DNA of 64,000 nt from Actinomadura rupiterrae (GTDB lineage: Bacteria; Actinomycetota; Actinomycetes; Streptosporangiales; Streptosporangiaceae). Shown here one piece after another: positions 33,554 through 42,757 of this stretch. The DNA lies in NCBI RefSeq assembly GCF_024172125.1, contig NZ_JAMZEA010000009.1, forward strand, positions 124,001 to 188,000. The letters are read 5' to 3'. How positions within the stretch are numbered: position 1 is the first letter of the stretch; each line of letters opens with the position of its first letter. Both the position numbers and the translations under genes were made by a program. The notes beneath the pieces were generated by a model. That model did not search any database, was not told the origin of the DNA, and saw only the letters and a program-made list of their open reading frames with translations.

Positions 33554-34779
33554 GGCAGGTCCACCTCCAGGGTCGTGCCCCGGCCCTCGGGGCTGTCGAT
33601 GCGGGTCGCGCCGTCCAGCGCGGCGACGCGGCGGCGGATGCCGGCCAGGCCGCTGCCGCGCATCTCGTCCGCGCCGCCCTTGCCGTCGTCGGCGACGCGG
33701 ATCCGCAGCAGCGGGCCGTCCCGGTGGACGGCGACCGCCACGCCCCGCGCGCCCGCGTGCTTGGCGACGTTGGTCAGGGCCTCGGCGACGACGAAGTAGG
33801 CGGCGGCCTCGACGGCGGCGGGGGCGCGCAGGCCGTCCGCCGGGACGTCCAGGTCGACCGGGATCGGCTGCGCCCCGGCCAGCGCGCGGACCGCCCCGGC
33901 GAGCCCCCGGTCGGACAGGATCGGCGGGTAGATGCCCCGGATCACCGTCCTGAGCTGCGTCAGCGCCTCCTCCACGCCCTCCCGGGCCTGCAGGAACAGC
34001 GCGCGGGACGCCGCCGGATCGGCGTCGAACCGGCGGTCGGCCAGCCCGAGCCGCAGCGCGACCGCGACGAGCTGGGCCTGGGTGCCGTCGTGCAGGTCGC
34101 GCTCGATGCGGCGCAGCTCGGCGCCGTGCGCCTCCAGCGCCCCGGCCCGGGTCTCGGTCAGCTCCTCGACCCGCTCGCGCAGGGTGACGCGCCGGCGCGG
34201 CGGCGACAGCAGGAGTTCGGCGAGCTTCGCCTCGCCGAGGGCGAGCAGCGGCACGACCCACACGACCAGCGCGAGGTCCAGCGCGACCTGGAGGAACGGC
34301 AGGGTCAGCGCCTGGCCCCAGGTGTGCAGCCGGACGAACGCCGACACCGAGCCGTCCGGGGCCGCCCACCACCACAGCGGCAGGGTCAGCGAGTACAGCG
34401 CCGAGGGCAGCATGAGCGTGCCGAAGATCCCGGCGATCAGGCCGTAGCCGCCGTGCAGCAGCAGCCAGGCCAGCTCGCGCCAGGTCGCCGCCGAGCGCAG
34501 CAGGCGCACCCCGTCCTCCAGCGCCGAACCGGACGGCGGCGGGGGTTCGGGCGCGGCGATCTCCCGGCCCAGGAACCGGGACGCGCGGCGGCGCTCGATG
34601 CCGGCCAGGGCGTGCACGGGCCGGATCATGAGCGGCAGCCAGGGCAGCGCCACGAACAGGACGCCGAACAGCAGCGCCAGCGGCACCAGGTAGAAGCCCG
34701 CCAGCGCGGGCACCGCAGTGAGCAGCCCGGCGGCCAGGTAGCCGATGGCGCGCCGCACGCGCCCGAGCTGTCCTCCCAT
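33541..34779 (-). CDS. Sensor histidine kinase with sensor/permease-like membrane domain
   Basis: 412 aa. Membrane segments at ~15-50 and ~105-185 form an actinobacterial 'sensor domain' of the type found next to drug or peptide efflux ABC genes. The HisKA_3 box RRIERDLHDGTQAQLVAVAL has H230, followed by HATPase N box (ALTNVAKHAGA) and G box (GSGLAGIRRRV). ATG 34779 has GGTGA close upstream; a GTG at 34788 is the alternative. Forms a two-component system with the gene downstream, and diverges from the ABC operon at 34913. Confidence 0.88.
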   Translation of the reverse strand: MGGQLGRVRRAIGYLAAGLLTAVPALAGFYLVPLALLFGVLFVALPWLPLMIRPVHALAGIERRRASRFLGREIAAPEPPPPSGSALEDGVRLLRSAATWRELAWLLLHGGYGLIAGIFGTLMLPSALYSLTLPLWWWAAPDGSVSAFVRLHTWGQALTLPFLQVALDLALVVWVVPLLALGEAKLAELLLSPPRRRVTLRERVEELTETRAGALEAHGAELRRIERDLHDGTQAQLVAVALRLGLADRRFDADPAASRALFLQAREGVEEALTQLRTVIRGIYPPILSDRGLAGAVRALAGAQPIPVDLDVPADGLRAPAAVEAAAYFVVAEALTNVAKHAGARGVAVAVHRDGPLLRIRVADDGKGGADEMRGSGLAGIRRRVAALDGATRIDSPEGRGTTLEVDLPCGS

Positions 34780-34834
34780 GGCGATCACCGTATGTCACGG
34801 GACGAGCGGACGGTCCCGGTCCTGCCCCCGTCCG

Positions 34835-34856
34835 ATGGTGTAGCTGGGTACACCAT
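34835..34856. promoter_or_regulatory. Inverted repeat between two-component and ABC transporter operons
   Basis: ATGGTGTA and TACACCAT are perfect 8-bp arms separated by 6 nt. It lies 56 bp upstream of the ABC start at 34913 and 43 bp upstream of its putative TAGCGT -10 (34900-34905), the right place for activation by the NarL-type regulator encoded next door. Confidence 0.65.
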
Positions 34857-34912
34857 GGGTCCGGGGGCGCGCCCCGATGGCAGACGATCTTCGGCTCCGT
34901 AGCGTCGACGGC

Positions 34913-35653
34913 GTGAACAGCGCGATGACCGGCGCACCCGCCCCTCCGGCGGTGCGCCTCGACACGGTGACCAGGACCTACGGACCGCTCAGGGCGCTCG
35001 ACGGCGTCTCCTGGGCGTTCCCGCGCGGCGGGTTCACCGCCGTGATGGGACCGTCCGGGTCCGGGAAGAGCACCTTCCTGCAGTGCGCGTCGGGCCTGGA
35101 CCGCCCGACTTCCGGGACGGTCTGGATCGGCGGCACCGATCTCGGGCGGCTCCGCGAGACCGCGCTGACCCAGCTGCGGCGGGAGCGGATCGGGTTCGTG
35201 TTCCAGGCGTTCAACCTCATCCCGTCCATGGACGTCGAGGAGAACGTCGCGCTGCCGCTGCGGCTCGGCGGGCGCGCGGTGGACCGGGACCGAGTCGCCG
35301 CCGTGCTGGAGCGGGTCGGCCTGGCCGACCGGATGCGGCACCGGCCGAGCGAGCTGTCCGGCGGGCAGCAGCAGCGGGTGGCGCTGGCGCGCGCCCTGGT
35401 GACCGAGCCCGAGGTGGTGTTCGCCGACGAGCCGACCGGCGCGCTCGACCCGCGCACCGCCCGCGAGACGCTCCGGCTGATGCGCGAGGCGGTGGACCTG
35501 GCGGGCCGGACGGTCGTGCTGGTCACGCACGACCCGGTCGCCGCCGCCTGGGCCGACTCGGTGCTGTTCCTGGACGGCGGCCGGATCGTGGACGAGCTGG
35601 TCTCCCCGACCGTCGCGTCCGTGCTGGCCCGCTGGGACGGGGTGGCCGCGTGA
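34913..35653 (+). CDS. ABC transporter ATP-binding protein (MacB/LolD type)
   Basis: 246 aa. Walker A GPSGSGKST (~46-54), Q-loop VFQAFNLIPSM, signature LSGGQQQRVALARAL, Walker B VVFADEPTGALD and H-loop VTHD. GTG 34913 is preferred: TAGCGT at 34900-34905 would put +1 at 34912, so the mRNA starts at the codon; ATG at 34925 is the alternative. Energises the FtsX-like permease whose gene overlaps its stop (GTGA). Substrate unknown; such units with a NarL-type two-component system often export antimicrobial or cell-envelope compounds. Confidence 0.92.
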   Translation: MNSAMTGAPAPPAVRLDTVTRTYGPLRALDGVSWAFPRGGFTAVMGPSGSGKSTFLQCASGLDRPTSGTVWIGGTDLGRLRETALTQLRRERIGFVFQAFNLIPSMDVEENVALPLRLGGRAVDRDRVAAVLERVGLADRMRHRPSELSGGQQQRVALARALVTEPEVVFADEPTGALDPRTARETLRLMREAVDLAGRTVVLVTHDPVAAAWADSVLFLDGGRIVDELVSPTVASVLARWDGVAA

Positions 35654-38022
35654 AGCCGCGCCGGGAGGACTTCCAGGGCGCGTCCCTGGGCGTCTTCGCG
35701 ACCCTTCTGCTGGCGGCCGTGCTGGTCGGGTCGTTCGGGGTGCTGTTGGAATCGGGCCTGCGGGCGCACGCGCCGGTCGAGCGCTACCGCGCGGCCAAGG
35801 CCGTCGTCACCGCCCCGGGCAACGTCGAGATCAGGACGAAGTCGCCCGGGGCGAAGCCCAAGACGCAGAAGCGGCCCCGGACCGAGCTGCCGCGCATCCC
35901 CGTCGCCGCCGCCGACCGGCTGCGCCAGGTGCTGGGCGTCCGGGCGGTCGTGCCGGACGTGTCGTTCCCGGTCGTGGCGTCCGGCGGCGCGGTCCTGTCC
36001 GGGCACGGCTGGGACTCGGCGGCGCTGCGACCGGCCGCGCTCGCCGCGGGACGGGCTCCGCAGGCGTCCGATGAGGTCGTGCTGCCGGCCGGCACGGAAG
36101 CCCGGGTCGGCCAGACGATCAAGCTCCAGGCGAACGGCGCGCCGACGGCCTACCGGGTCACCGGTCTGGTGGGCTCCGGCCCGGCGGCCGCCTACTTCGC
36201 CCCGGACACCGCCTTCGGGCTGAGCGGGCACCCCGGTTTCGCGAACGCGTTCGGCGTGCTCGCCGACCACGGCACCAAGATCGGCGACCTGCGCGCCGCC
36301 GCGCCCGGCCTGTCGGTTCTGACCGGGTCCGCGCGCGGCGACGCCGAGGACCCGTCGGTCGCGGCCGTCCGGCCTGACGTCGTCGAGATGGGCGCCGCCG
36401 TGGGCGGGACGTCTTTGATCACCGCGCTGATCGTGGTCGGCGGGCTGCTCGGCCTCCAGGCGCGGCGCAGGTCCCGCGAGTACGCGCTGCTGCGCGCGGT
36501 CGGCGCGACGCCGGGCCAGGTGCGGGGAACCATCGTCCGCGAGGCGCTGCGGACCGCCCTGCCCGCCGCCGCGATCGGCGGGGTGCTGTCGCTCGGCGGC
36601 GGCGCGCTGCTGCACGCGGCGATGCACGGCAAGGGCGTGCTGCCGCCCGGTCTCGGGCTGGCGCTGAGCCCGCTGCCCGCGCTCGGCTCGTTCGCGCTGA
36701 CGGTCGCGGCGACCGTGGTGGTGGCACTGCTCGCCTCGCTGCGCGTGTCGGGCATCCGCCCGGCGCAGGCGCTCGGCGAGACCGCCGCCGATCCCGTCGA
36801 GCCCCGGCGCCGGCGGATCGTCGCCGGCGCGCTGATGCTGGCGGGCGGGCTGGCCTCGCTCGGGGTGACGCTGCAGGCGTCCGGGGACGCGGCCGCCGCC
36901 TCGCTCAGCAGCATGGTCATGTCGCTGATGGTCGGCGTCGCGCTGCTCTCGCCGGTACTCGCCCGGTTCGGCGCGCGGATCCTGGGGGGCGTCGTGGTCC
37001 GCTTCTCCCCGACCACCGGACGGCTCGCCCGGCATGCCGCCGCGGCCGCCGCGCCGCGCGCCGGAGCGGTCCTGACGCCGGTCGCGCTGGTGATCGCGTT
37101 CGCGCTGGTGCAGCTGTCCGGGGTCGCGACGACGATGGACGCGACGGCCGCGCAGGCGTCCGCCGCCGACCGCGCCGAACGGGTCGTCGTGTCGTCCGGG
37201 CCGGGCGTGCCGTCCGAGATCGCCGAGGCGGTCCGGAACGTGCCGGGCGTGGCGGCCGTGACGCCGGTCCGCCGCACGACCGTGGTCATGGCGCGCAAGG
37301 AGATGGGCGACACGAAGCTGCGTTCGCTGCCCGCGCGCGGGCTCGGCGCGGACGCCGCGAGGACCGTCGACGCCAAGCTCGTCAAGGGCGGCCTGGACGG
37401 CCTGACCGGCACGTCCGTGGCGCTCGGCAAGGACATCGCGGGCGGAGCGCGGATCGGGTCGTCCCTGACGCTCTGGCTCGGCGACGGCACCCGGATCAGC
37501 GCCCGCGTCGTCGCCGTCTACGACCGCGCCCTCGGCCTCGGCTCCGTGCTGCTCCCCCGCGACCTTGTCGCCGCGCACTCCGGCTCGGCGCTGGACGACC
37601 ACGTCCTCGTGCGCTGCTCCGGCCCGTGCTCCCCGCAGACGTCCCGCGCGCTGGACGCGGTCACCGCCCGGTACACCGGCGTGCGCGCCGTCGACCACGC
37701 GGCGTTCGGCGAGGCGACCTCGCGCGAGCTGCGCACCCAGGAGCTGCTCAGCCAGATCATCGTCGCCGCCATCGGCGGGTTCGTGCTGGCCGGCGTCGTC
37801 ACCACGCGGGTGCTCGCGACCACCTCCCGCCGCCGCGAGCTGGCGCTGCTGCGCAAGGTCGGCGCGACCCGCGCCCAGGTGCGCGGCTCGGTCCGGCTGG
37901 AGGGCCTGATCGTGTTCGGCACCGGCGCGGCGGCCGGGCTGGCCGTGGCGGCGGTCACCACCGCGGCGCTCGCGGTGTTCGTCAGCGGCCAGCCGATCCC
38001 CTCCCTGCCCTTCGCCCACTGA
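35650..38022 (+). CDS. FtsX-like ABC transporter permease
   Basis: 790 aa, the usual length for a two-FtsX-domain permease. TM1 is at ~16-35, followed by a large extracytoplasmic MacB_PCD-like domain (~40-240), then two FtsX membrane domains: the first near 250-360 with RRRSREYALLRAVGATPGQV, the second at the C-terminus with SRRRELALLRKVGATRAQV, and a second extracytoplasmic domain between. GTG start overlaps the ATPase stop. Works with the ATPase above. Confidence 0.92.
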   Translation: MKPRREDFQGASLGVFATLLLAAVLVGSFGVLLESGLRAHAPVERYRAAKAVVTAPGNVEIRTKSPGAKPKTQKRPRTELPRIPVAAADRLRQVLGVRAVVPDVSFPVVASGGAVLSGHGWDSAALRPAALAAGRAPQASDEVVLPAGTEARVGQTIKLQANGAPTAYRVTGLVGSGPAAAYFAPDTAFGLSGHPGFANAFGVLADHGTKIGDLRAAAPGLSVLTGSARGDAEDPSVAAVRPDVVEMGAAVGGTSLITALIVVGGLLGLQARRRSREYALLRAVGATPGQVRGTIVREALRTALPAAAIGGVLSLGGGALLHAAMHGKGVLPPGLGLALSPLPALGSFALTVAATVVVALLASLRVSGIRPAQALGETAADPVEPRRRRIVAGALMLAGGLASLGVTLQASGDAAAASLSSMVMSLMVGVALLSPVLARFGARILGGVVVRFSPTTGRLARHAAAAAAPRAGAVLTPVALVIAFALVQLSGVATTMDATAAQASAADRAERVVVSSGPGVPSEIAEAVRNVPGVAAVTPVRRTTVVMARKEMGDTKLRSLPARGLGADAARTVDAKLVKGGLDGLTGTSVALGKDIAGGARIGSSLTLWLGDGTRISARVVAVYDRALGLGSVLLPRDLVAAHSGSALDDHVLVRCSGPCSPQTSRALDAVTARYTGVRAVDHAAFGEATSRELRTQELLSQIIVAAIGGFVLAGVVTTRVLATTSRRRELALLRKVGATRAQVRGSVRLEGLIVFGTGAAAGLAVAAVTTAALAVFVSGQPIPSLPFAH

Positions 38023-38047
38023 AAACCCTCACGAAAGGTCCCCTCCC

Positions 38048-38218
38048 ATGAGCTCCACCACCCGCTGGACGCTGTTCGTCGTGCTGCTCGCCGTCAACGT
38101 CGGCTACCAGCTCGCCTTCCACGGAACCTGGCACCAGATCGTCGTCAGCGCCGTCACCGGAGCCGGCATCATCGGCCTCCTCGTCGAATATCTGGTCCGG
38201 GGCCGCCGGGAGCGGTGA
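38048..38218 (+). CDS. Small (56-aa) membrane protein after the ABC permease
   Basis: ATG 38048, GAAAGG upstream, 25 bp after the permease stop. The product has two hydrophobic segments, WTLFVVLLAVNVGYQLAF and IVVSAVTGAGIIGLLVEYLV, and a basic C-terminal RGRRER. No family recognised. Position and lack of a separate promoter suggest it belongs to the transporter operon, perhaps as a small accessory subunit. Confidence 0.65.
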   Translation: MSSTTRWTLFVVLLAVNVGYQLAFHGTWHQIVVSAVTGAGIIGLLVEYLVRGRRER

Positions 38219-38258
38219 ACCGTGCGCGGGCCCGCGCGGTCGCCGTTACGATCCTGGA

Positions 38259-39140
38259 GTGCCAAGATCGGTGTTGGCACGAAGTGGACCGGAACGGCGT
38301 GATATGGACGACGTGGACCTCGACCTCCGAGAGCGGCTGCCGGGAGACCTCCCGAAGCTCTTCCCCGACGGCGGCGCCGAGCGCGCGCTGTCGGCGGAGC
38401 TCCCGCCCGGGGACGTGGTCTGGCCGGACCCGGGCTACCCGCAGCGGCAGTTCGTCCGGCGGCCCGCGTTCTGGGTCAGCGACGACCCGGTGACCGGCGA
38501 GGTGTGGTCGCGGGTCCGCGCCGAGCACCACCGGTCCGGGCTATGGCCGGTGCTGCTGGACGAGTCGGACCAGCCGTGGGCGGCCGGCCAGGTCGCCCCC
38601 GAGCCGGTCGCCGACATCGGCAACTACGCGCCCGCCGCGTTCATGTACGAGGTGTGGAGCGACTTCGCCGAGCAGGCCGCGCCCGGCGACTTCGAGGATC
38701 TGGCGCCCTTCGGCCGGCACTGCCCCGGCCCCGCCGCCCCCGGCACCCCGCTGGACGACCCGGACGCCGCCGCCGACCGGCACGCCCGCGCGCTGAGCGC
38801 CCGCGGCCTGTCGCTCGGCCTGGTCGCGGTCGAGCGCGGCGCGGACGCCCTCGCCGCGATCGGCTGGCAGGGCGCGCTGAACCACAACGAGTGGACCGCG
38901 CCGCTCGCCGCCGTCGTCCGCGGCTGGGAGGAGCGGTTCGGCGCCCGGGTCGTCGGCCTCGGCTTCAACACCCTGGAGCTGAGCGTCTCGGCTCCCCCGG
39001 TCACCACCCGGCACGCGGTCCAGGTCGCCGCCGAGCACTGGGCGTTCTGCCCCGACATCCTGTTCCAGGGGCCCGGCACGCTGGCCGGATACGCCGAGGA
39101 GATCCGCGGCAAGACCTGGTGGTCGTTCTGGTGGGACTGA
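38259..39140 (+). CDS. DUF4253-type protein
   Basis: 293 aa soluble protein of unknown function. The C-terminal ~110 residues (WQGALNHNEWTAPLAAVVRG, GFNTLELSVSAPPV, AEHWAFCPDILFQG) match the DUF4253 pattern, and SGLWPVLLDES is typical of the N-terminal part. GTG 38259 is chosen because TACGAT at 38247-38252 ends exactly 6 nt before it, giving a leaderless mRNA. ATG 38304 is the alternative and would remove 15 residues. Confidence 0.75.
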   Translation: MPRSVLARSGPERRDMDDVDLDLRERLPGDLPKLFPDGGAERALSAELPPGDVVWPDPGYPQRQFVRRPAFWVSDDPVTGEVWSRVRAEHHRSGLWPVLLDESDQPWAAGQVAPEPVADIGNYAPAAFMYEVWSDFAEQAAPGDFEDLAPFGRHCPGPAAPGTPLDDPDAAADRHARALSARGLSLGLVAVERGADALAAIGWQGALNHNEWTAPLAAVVRGWEERFGARVVGLGFNTLELSVSAPPVTTRHAVQVAAEHWAFCPDILFQGPGTLAGYAEEIRGKTWWSFWWD

Positions 39141-39251
39141 CCGGACACCCTTTCCCGCCCGTCCGGACGGGCCGGGCGCCACTGGATCACCCGTGGCCGG
39201 TTTGTCTACGATGCCGGTCTGGACGGGATCAACGGGAGAACGGCGGTCGCG

Positions 39252-40436
39252 GTGCGCTGGACGGGACGCGGGCACGGGCCTGACCGGAGGCGGCGGCGCG
39301 CGCTGCCCGCCGTGGTGGGTGCGGCCGTCCTGGCCACGCTGGCCGCCGACGTCGCAGCGGTCGTCTCCGGCGTCGCCTCCCCGTCCGACAAGAAGACCGG
39401 ACGCCTCGTCTCGGTCGCCGACGGGGCCGCCCCCAAGCCGCCGACCGTCGCGCCCCTCACCCGCACGCTGACCCCGCACCTGCTGGTCGCCGGGCCCGGC
39501 ACGCTGCCGCCCGACGCCGTGGCGAAGGTCCGCCGGATGAAGGGCGTCGCCGGGGCGACCGTGGTGGACGCCGCCCGCGCCCAGGTCGCCGGACGCCAGG
39601 TCGGGCTGCTCGGCGTCGACCCGTCCGACTTCCGCGCCTACGTGCCGAAGCAGAGCGGCGCGTCCGACCAGCTCTGGCAGACCGTCGCGACCGGCGGGCT
39701 CGCCGTGTCGTTCACGATGTCCCAGGACGGCTCGGTGCCGCTCGGGCAGGTCGTCCCGGCGGGCAGCCCGTCGCGTCCGGGACGGCTGCGGGTGTCGGCC
39801 TACGCCGCGCTCGGCATCGACGACGTGGACGCGGTCGTCTCACGCGGCCAGGCGCGGGCCCTCGGCATGCCCGACGGGAACGCGCTGCTGCTCAGCGCCC
39901 CGAAGCTCGACGCCGCGAAGCTGGAGAAGCAGCTCAAGAAGATCCTGCCCAAGGGCACGAAGGTGGCGGTCCTCAATGCACCGGCCAAACCCGTGAGGGA
40001 CGACACCCCCCGCTCGCAGCCGGAGGTCTCGGGACGCCCCGACGGCGTCGCCACGGCCCGCACCCCGATCACCGGCAACCGCATGACCGCGACGATGCGG
40101 GACGTCGTGCTGGAGATCGACGGCATGTTCGGGCCGTTCCCGACGATCGGCTGCTACCGCTCCGGCGCCGACGCGCAGGACCACGCCGACGGCCGCGCCT
40201 GCGACTTCATGGAGAGCGTCGGCGGCGCGATGCCGAGCGCGTCCGCGCAGCGGCACGGCGACCAGGTGGCCGCCTACGCCGTCCAGAACGCGTCCCGGCT
40301 CGGCATCTCGTACGTGATCTGGAAGCAGCACATCTGGAACATCGCGCGGGCCTCGGAGGGCTGGCGCCCGATGGCCGACCGCGGCGGCATCACCGCCAAC
40401 CACTACGACCACGTGCACATCTCCGTCCTCCGCTGA
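39252..40436 (+). CDS. Membrane-anchored secreted protein with C-terminal VanY-like domain
   Basis: 394 aa. A basic N-terminus and one hydrophobic segment (~17-40) suggest anchoring or secretion. The middle (~70-260) looks like an extracytoplasmic domain of the FtsX/MacB type (GVAGATVVDAARAQVAGR, LLGVDPSDFRAYVP). The C-terminal ~115 residues have the zinc-ligand pattern of LAS/VanY-like peptidases: HADGRACDF and NHYDHVHISV, with a conserved IGCYRSG. Possibly acts on peptidoglycan stem peptides, but activity is an inference. GTG 39252 has TACGAT at 39207 as a possible -10 and GGGAG upstream. Confidence 0.72.
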   Translation: MRWTGRGHGPDRRRRRALPAVVGAAVLATLAADVAAVVSGVASPSDKKTGRLVSVADGAAPKPPTVAPLTRTLTPHLLVAGPGTLPPDAVAKVRRMKGVAGATVVDAARAQVAGRQVGLLGVDPSDFRAYVPKQSGASDQLWQTVATGGLAVSFTMSQDGSVPLGQVVPAGSPSRPGRLRVSAYAALGIDDVDAVVSRGQARALGMPDGNALLLSAPKLDAAKLEKQLKKILPKGTKVAVLNAPAKPVRDDTPRSQPEVSGRPDGVATARTPITGNRMTATMRDVVLEIDGMFGPFPTIGCYRSGADAQDHADGRACDFMESVGGAMPSASAQRHGDQVAAYAVQNASRLGISYVIWKQHIWNIARASEGWRPMADRGGITANHYDHVHISVLR

Positions 40437-40508
40437 CCAGGCCGCGCGTCGCGCACCGACCCGGCGGCGAGCCCCGCGTTGAGCCCTGCCGCGGACGGAC
40501 CACCGGTC

Positions 40509-42548
40509 CTACGGGAGGGCCTGCTCGCACCAGACGGCCTTGCCGGTGGCGGTGCGGCGCACGCCCCAGCGGCGCGCGAGCCGTCCGACCACGTGCAGGC
40601 CCCGGCCGGTCTCGGCAAGCGCGGGCTCGCCGGGGTCGAACGCGCCGTGCACGCGCGGCCGGCCGTCGGACGAGTCCTGCACCTCGCACATCAGCCCGCC
40701 CTCGCGGACCAGGCGCAGCGTGACCCGCCCGCCCGCGTGCCGGATCGCGTTGGTGACCAGCTCCGACGCCAGCAGCACCGTCGAGTCGGCCAGCTCGGGC
40801 AGGCCCCAGCGGTCCAGCCGGTCGCGGACCAGGCCGCGGGCGCGGCGCACCGCGGCGGGCTCGGCGGGCAGCTCCCAGCTGACGTGGTCGGACGCCGGGA
40901 TGCGGCGCAGCCGCGCGACGAGCATCGCGATGTCGTCGCGGTGCCGGTCGTCGAAGACGCCGCCGAGCGCGCCGTCGCACAGGTCTTCCAGCGAAGGCAC
41001 GGTGGGCTCGTCCACCCTGTCGAAGACGCGCTGGAGGCGGGCGAGGCCGTCGTCGATGTCGCGGCCCCGGTTCTCCACCAGCCCGTCGGTGTAGAGGAAC
41101 AGGGTGGTGCCGTCCTCGACGGTGAACTCGCGGCTGGCGACCGGCCCGTCGCCGACGCCGAGCGGCGGGGCGGGCGGCACGTCCAGGTAGGTCGCGGCGC
41201 CGCCGGGCGGGGCGATCAGCGGCGGCAGGTGCCCGGCGCTGGCGACCTCGCAGCGCCCGGTGACCGCGTCGTAGACCACGTAGGCGCAGGTGGCGAAGTG
41301 CGGCTCGCGCTCGCCGAGGGTGGACATCAGCAGGTCGAGCCGCTCCAGGGCCTCGGCGGGCGGCAGGTCCAGCCCGGCGAGGGTGTGGATCGCGGTGCGC
41401 AGCCGGCCCATCGTCACCGCGGCGCGGACGCCGTGCCCGGCGACGTCGCCGACGACCAGGGCGACCCGGCCGCCGGGCAGCGCGATCGACTCGTACCAGT
41501 CGCCGCCGACCTCGACCAGCCGCGAGCCGGGCAGGTAGCGGTGGTGCACCTCCACCGACGACGGCGCGGACAGCCCGGTCGGCAGCAGGCTGCGCTGCAG
41601 CGTGAGCGCGGTGGCGCGTTCCCGGCCGTAGCGGCGCGCGCCGTCGACGAACCGGGCGGCGCGCGCGGCGAACTCCATCCCGATCTCGATGTCGTAGGCG
41701 TCGAACGGGCGGTGCGCGGTGTTGCGGGTGCAGACGAAGAACCCGGCCGCGCCCGGCGCGTCCTCGTCCAGGCGCACCGGGAGCAGCAGCATCGAGGTGC
41801 CCTTGAGCAGGTCGGCGACCGGCGGGCGGCCCCACTTCTCGGCGAGCAGCGTCGCGTCCTCGCCGCTGTAGAGGGTGAGGACGGGCTCGCCGGTCAGCAC
41901 GCACCGCTCGTGCGGGGTGCCGGCGGGGTAGGCCAGCACCTCGCCGGTCGGGAACGCCGCGTCCCAGGCCGAGTCGCCGTCGTCGGTGCAGACCGCCATC
42001 CGGCGCAGCGGCGGGGTGCCGGACTCGGGCGGCTCCTCGGCGTCGACCAGGCTGTCCAGGAGCAGCAGCGCGCCGGAGTTGCAGAAGTGCGGGACCAGCA
42101 CGTCCATCAGGCCGTGCGCGAGCAGCTCCAGGTCGAGCGTCGCGCCGATCCGGGGCAGGCCGTCCTCCAGCAGCGCGCGCCGGGTCAGCGCCGGGTCGAC
42201 GAACCGGTCGGCGAGCGGCGTCGGCATCCGGATCACCGCGAGCGCGGCCGGGCACGCCGTGGCGCCCGGCGCCGCCGGGCTCATCGGGTGGACGGTCACG
42301 ACGGCCTCGCGCGCCACGCCCGCCTCGCGCTCGGCCGGGGAGCCGACGGGCAGCATGGCCGTGCGCTCGCGGCCGGACCGCAGCGCCTCGGCCAGCGGCG
42401 CCGCGCCGCCGGGCACGACGTCCTCCAGCAGCGCGCCGCGCAGCCCGCCGGGACGCCCGGCGAACAGCGCCTCGGCGTTCCGGTCGGACTGGATCACGCT
42501 GCCGGCGGAATCCAGGCCGAGCAGCAGAATCCGGGTGGACGACTCCAT
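40509..42548 (-). CDS. SpoIIE-type PP2C phosphatase with PAS, GAF and HATPase domains
   Basis: 679 aa. A PAS-like N-terminus (~1-110, beginning ILLLGLDSAGSVIQSD) is followed by a GAF-like domain (~125-320), the SpoIIE serine phosphatase domain (~330-550; GGDWYESIALPGGRVALVVG, GDVAGHG, DDIAML) and a C-terminal HATPase of the RsbW anti-sigma type (~560-679; ASELVTNAIRHAGG, GRGLHVVGRLARRWG). Such proteins act in partner-switching control of sigma factors; no anti-anti-sigma factor is encoded nearby. Start ATG 42548 is leaderless: CATAAT (42555-42560, minus strand) ends 6 nt before it. ATG 42566, with GGGAAG upstream, is the alternative. Confidence 0.88.
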   Translation of the reverse strand: MESSTRILLLGLDSAGSVIQSDRNAEALFAGRPGGLRGALLEDVVPGGAAPLAEALRSGRERTAMLPVGSPAEREAGVAREAVVTVHPMSPAAPGATACPAALAVIRMPTPLADRFVDPALTRRALLEDGLPRIGATLDLELLAHGLMDVLVPHFCNSGALLLLDSLVDAEEPPESGTPPLRRMAVCTDDGDSAWDAAFPTGEVLAYPAGTPHERCVLTGEPVLTLYSGEDATLLAEKWGRPPVADLLKGTSMLLLPVRLDEDAPGAAGFFVCTRNTAHRPFDAYDIEIGMEFAARAARFVDGARRYGRERATALTLQRSLLPTGLSAPSSVEVHHRYLPGSRLVEVGGDWYESIALPGGRVALVVGDVAGHGVRAAVTMGRLRTAIHTLAGLDLPPAEALERLDLLMSTLGEREPHFATCAYVVYDAVTGRCEVASAGHLPPLIAPPGGAATYLDVPPAPPLGVGDGPVASREFTVEDGTTLFLYTDGLVENRGRDIDDGLARLQRVFDRVDEPTVPSLEDLCDGALGGVFDDRHRDDIAMLVARLRRIPASDHVSWELPAEPAAVRRARGLVRDRLDRWGLPELADSTVLLASELVTNAIRHAGGRVTLRLVREGGLMCEVQDSSDGRPRVHGAFDPGEPALAETGRGLHVVGRLARRWGVRRTATGKAVWCEQALP

Positions 42549-42757
42549 CGCTCGATTATGGAACATTGGCGCTTCCCGGCGCGGCGATATGACCTTGGAG
42601 TTTCCTGAAAATCGCCCGCACGGCCATTCTCCGATAATGGCCACCCGGTCATTTCCGCCCGGACCGCCACGGGACCGCGATATGGACCGCGCCAGGAGTC
42701 GTGCGCCGGGCGGCTGGGCGGACCGGCGCTCGGGCCCGGCGCAGCGGGCGCCCGAGG

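Noticed and set aside
35083..38019. Very long antisense frame opposite the ABC permease
   Set aside because: Composition is Arg/Gly/His-rich, with no motifs; the plus-strand FtsX reading explains the sequence.
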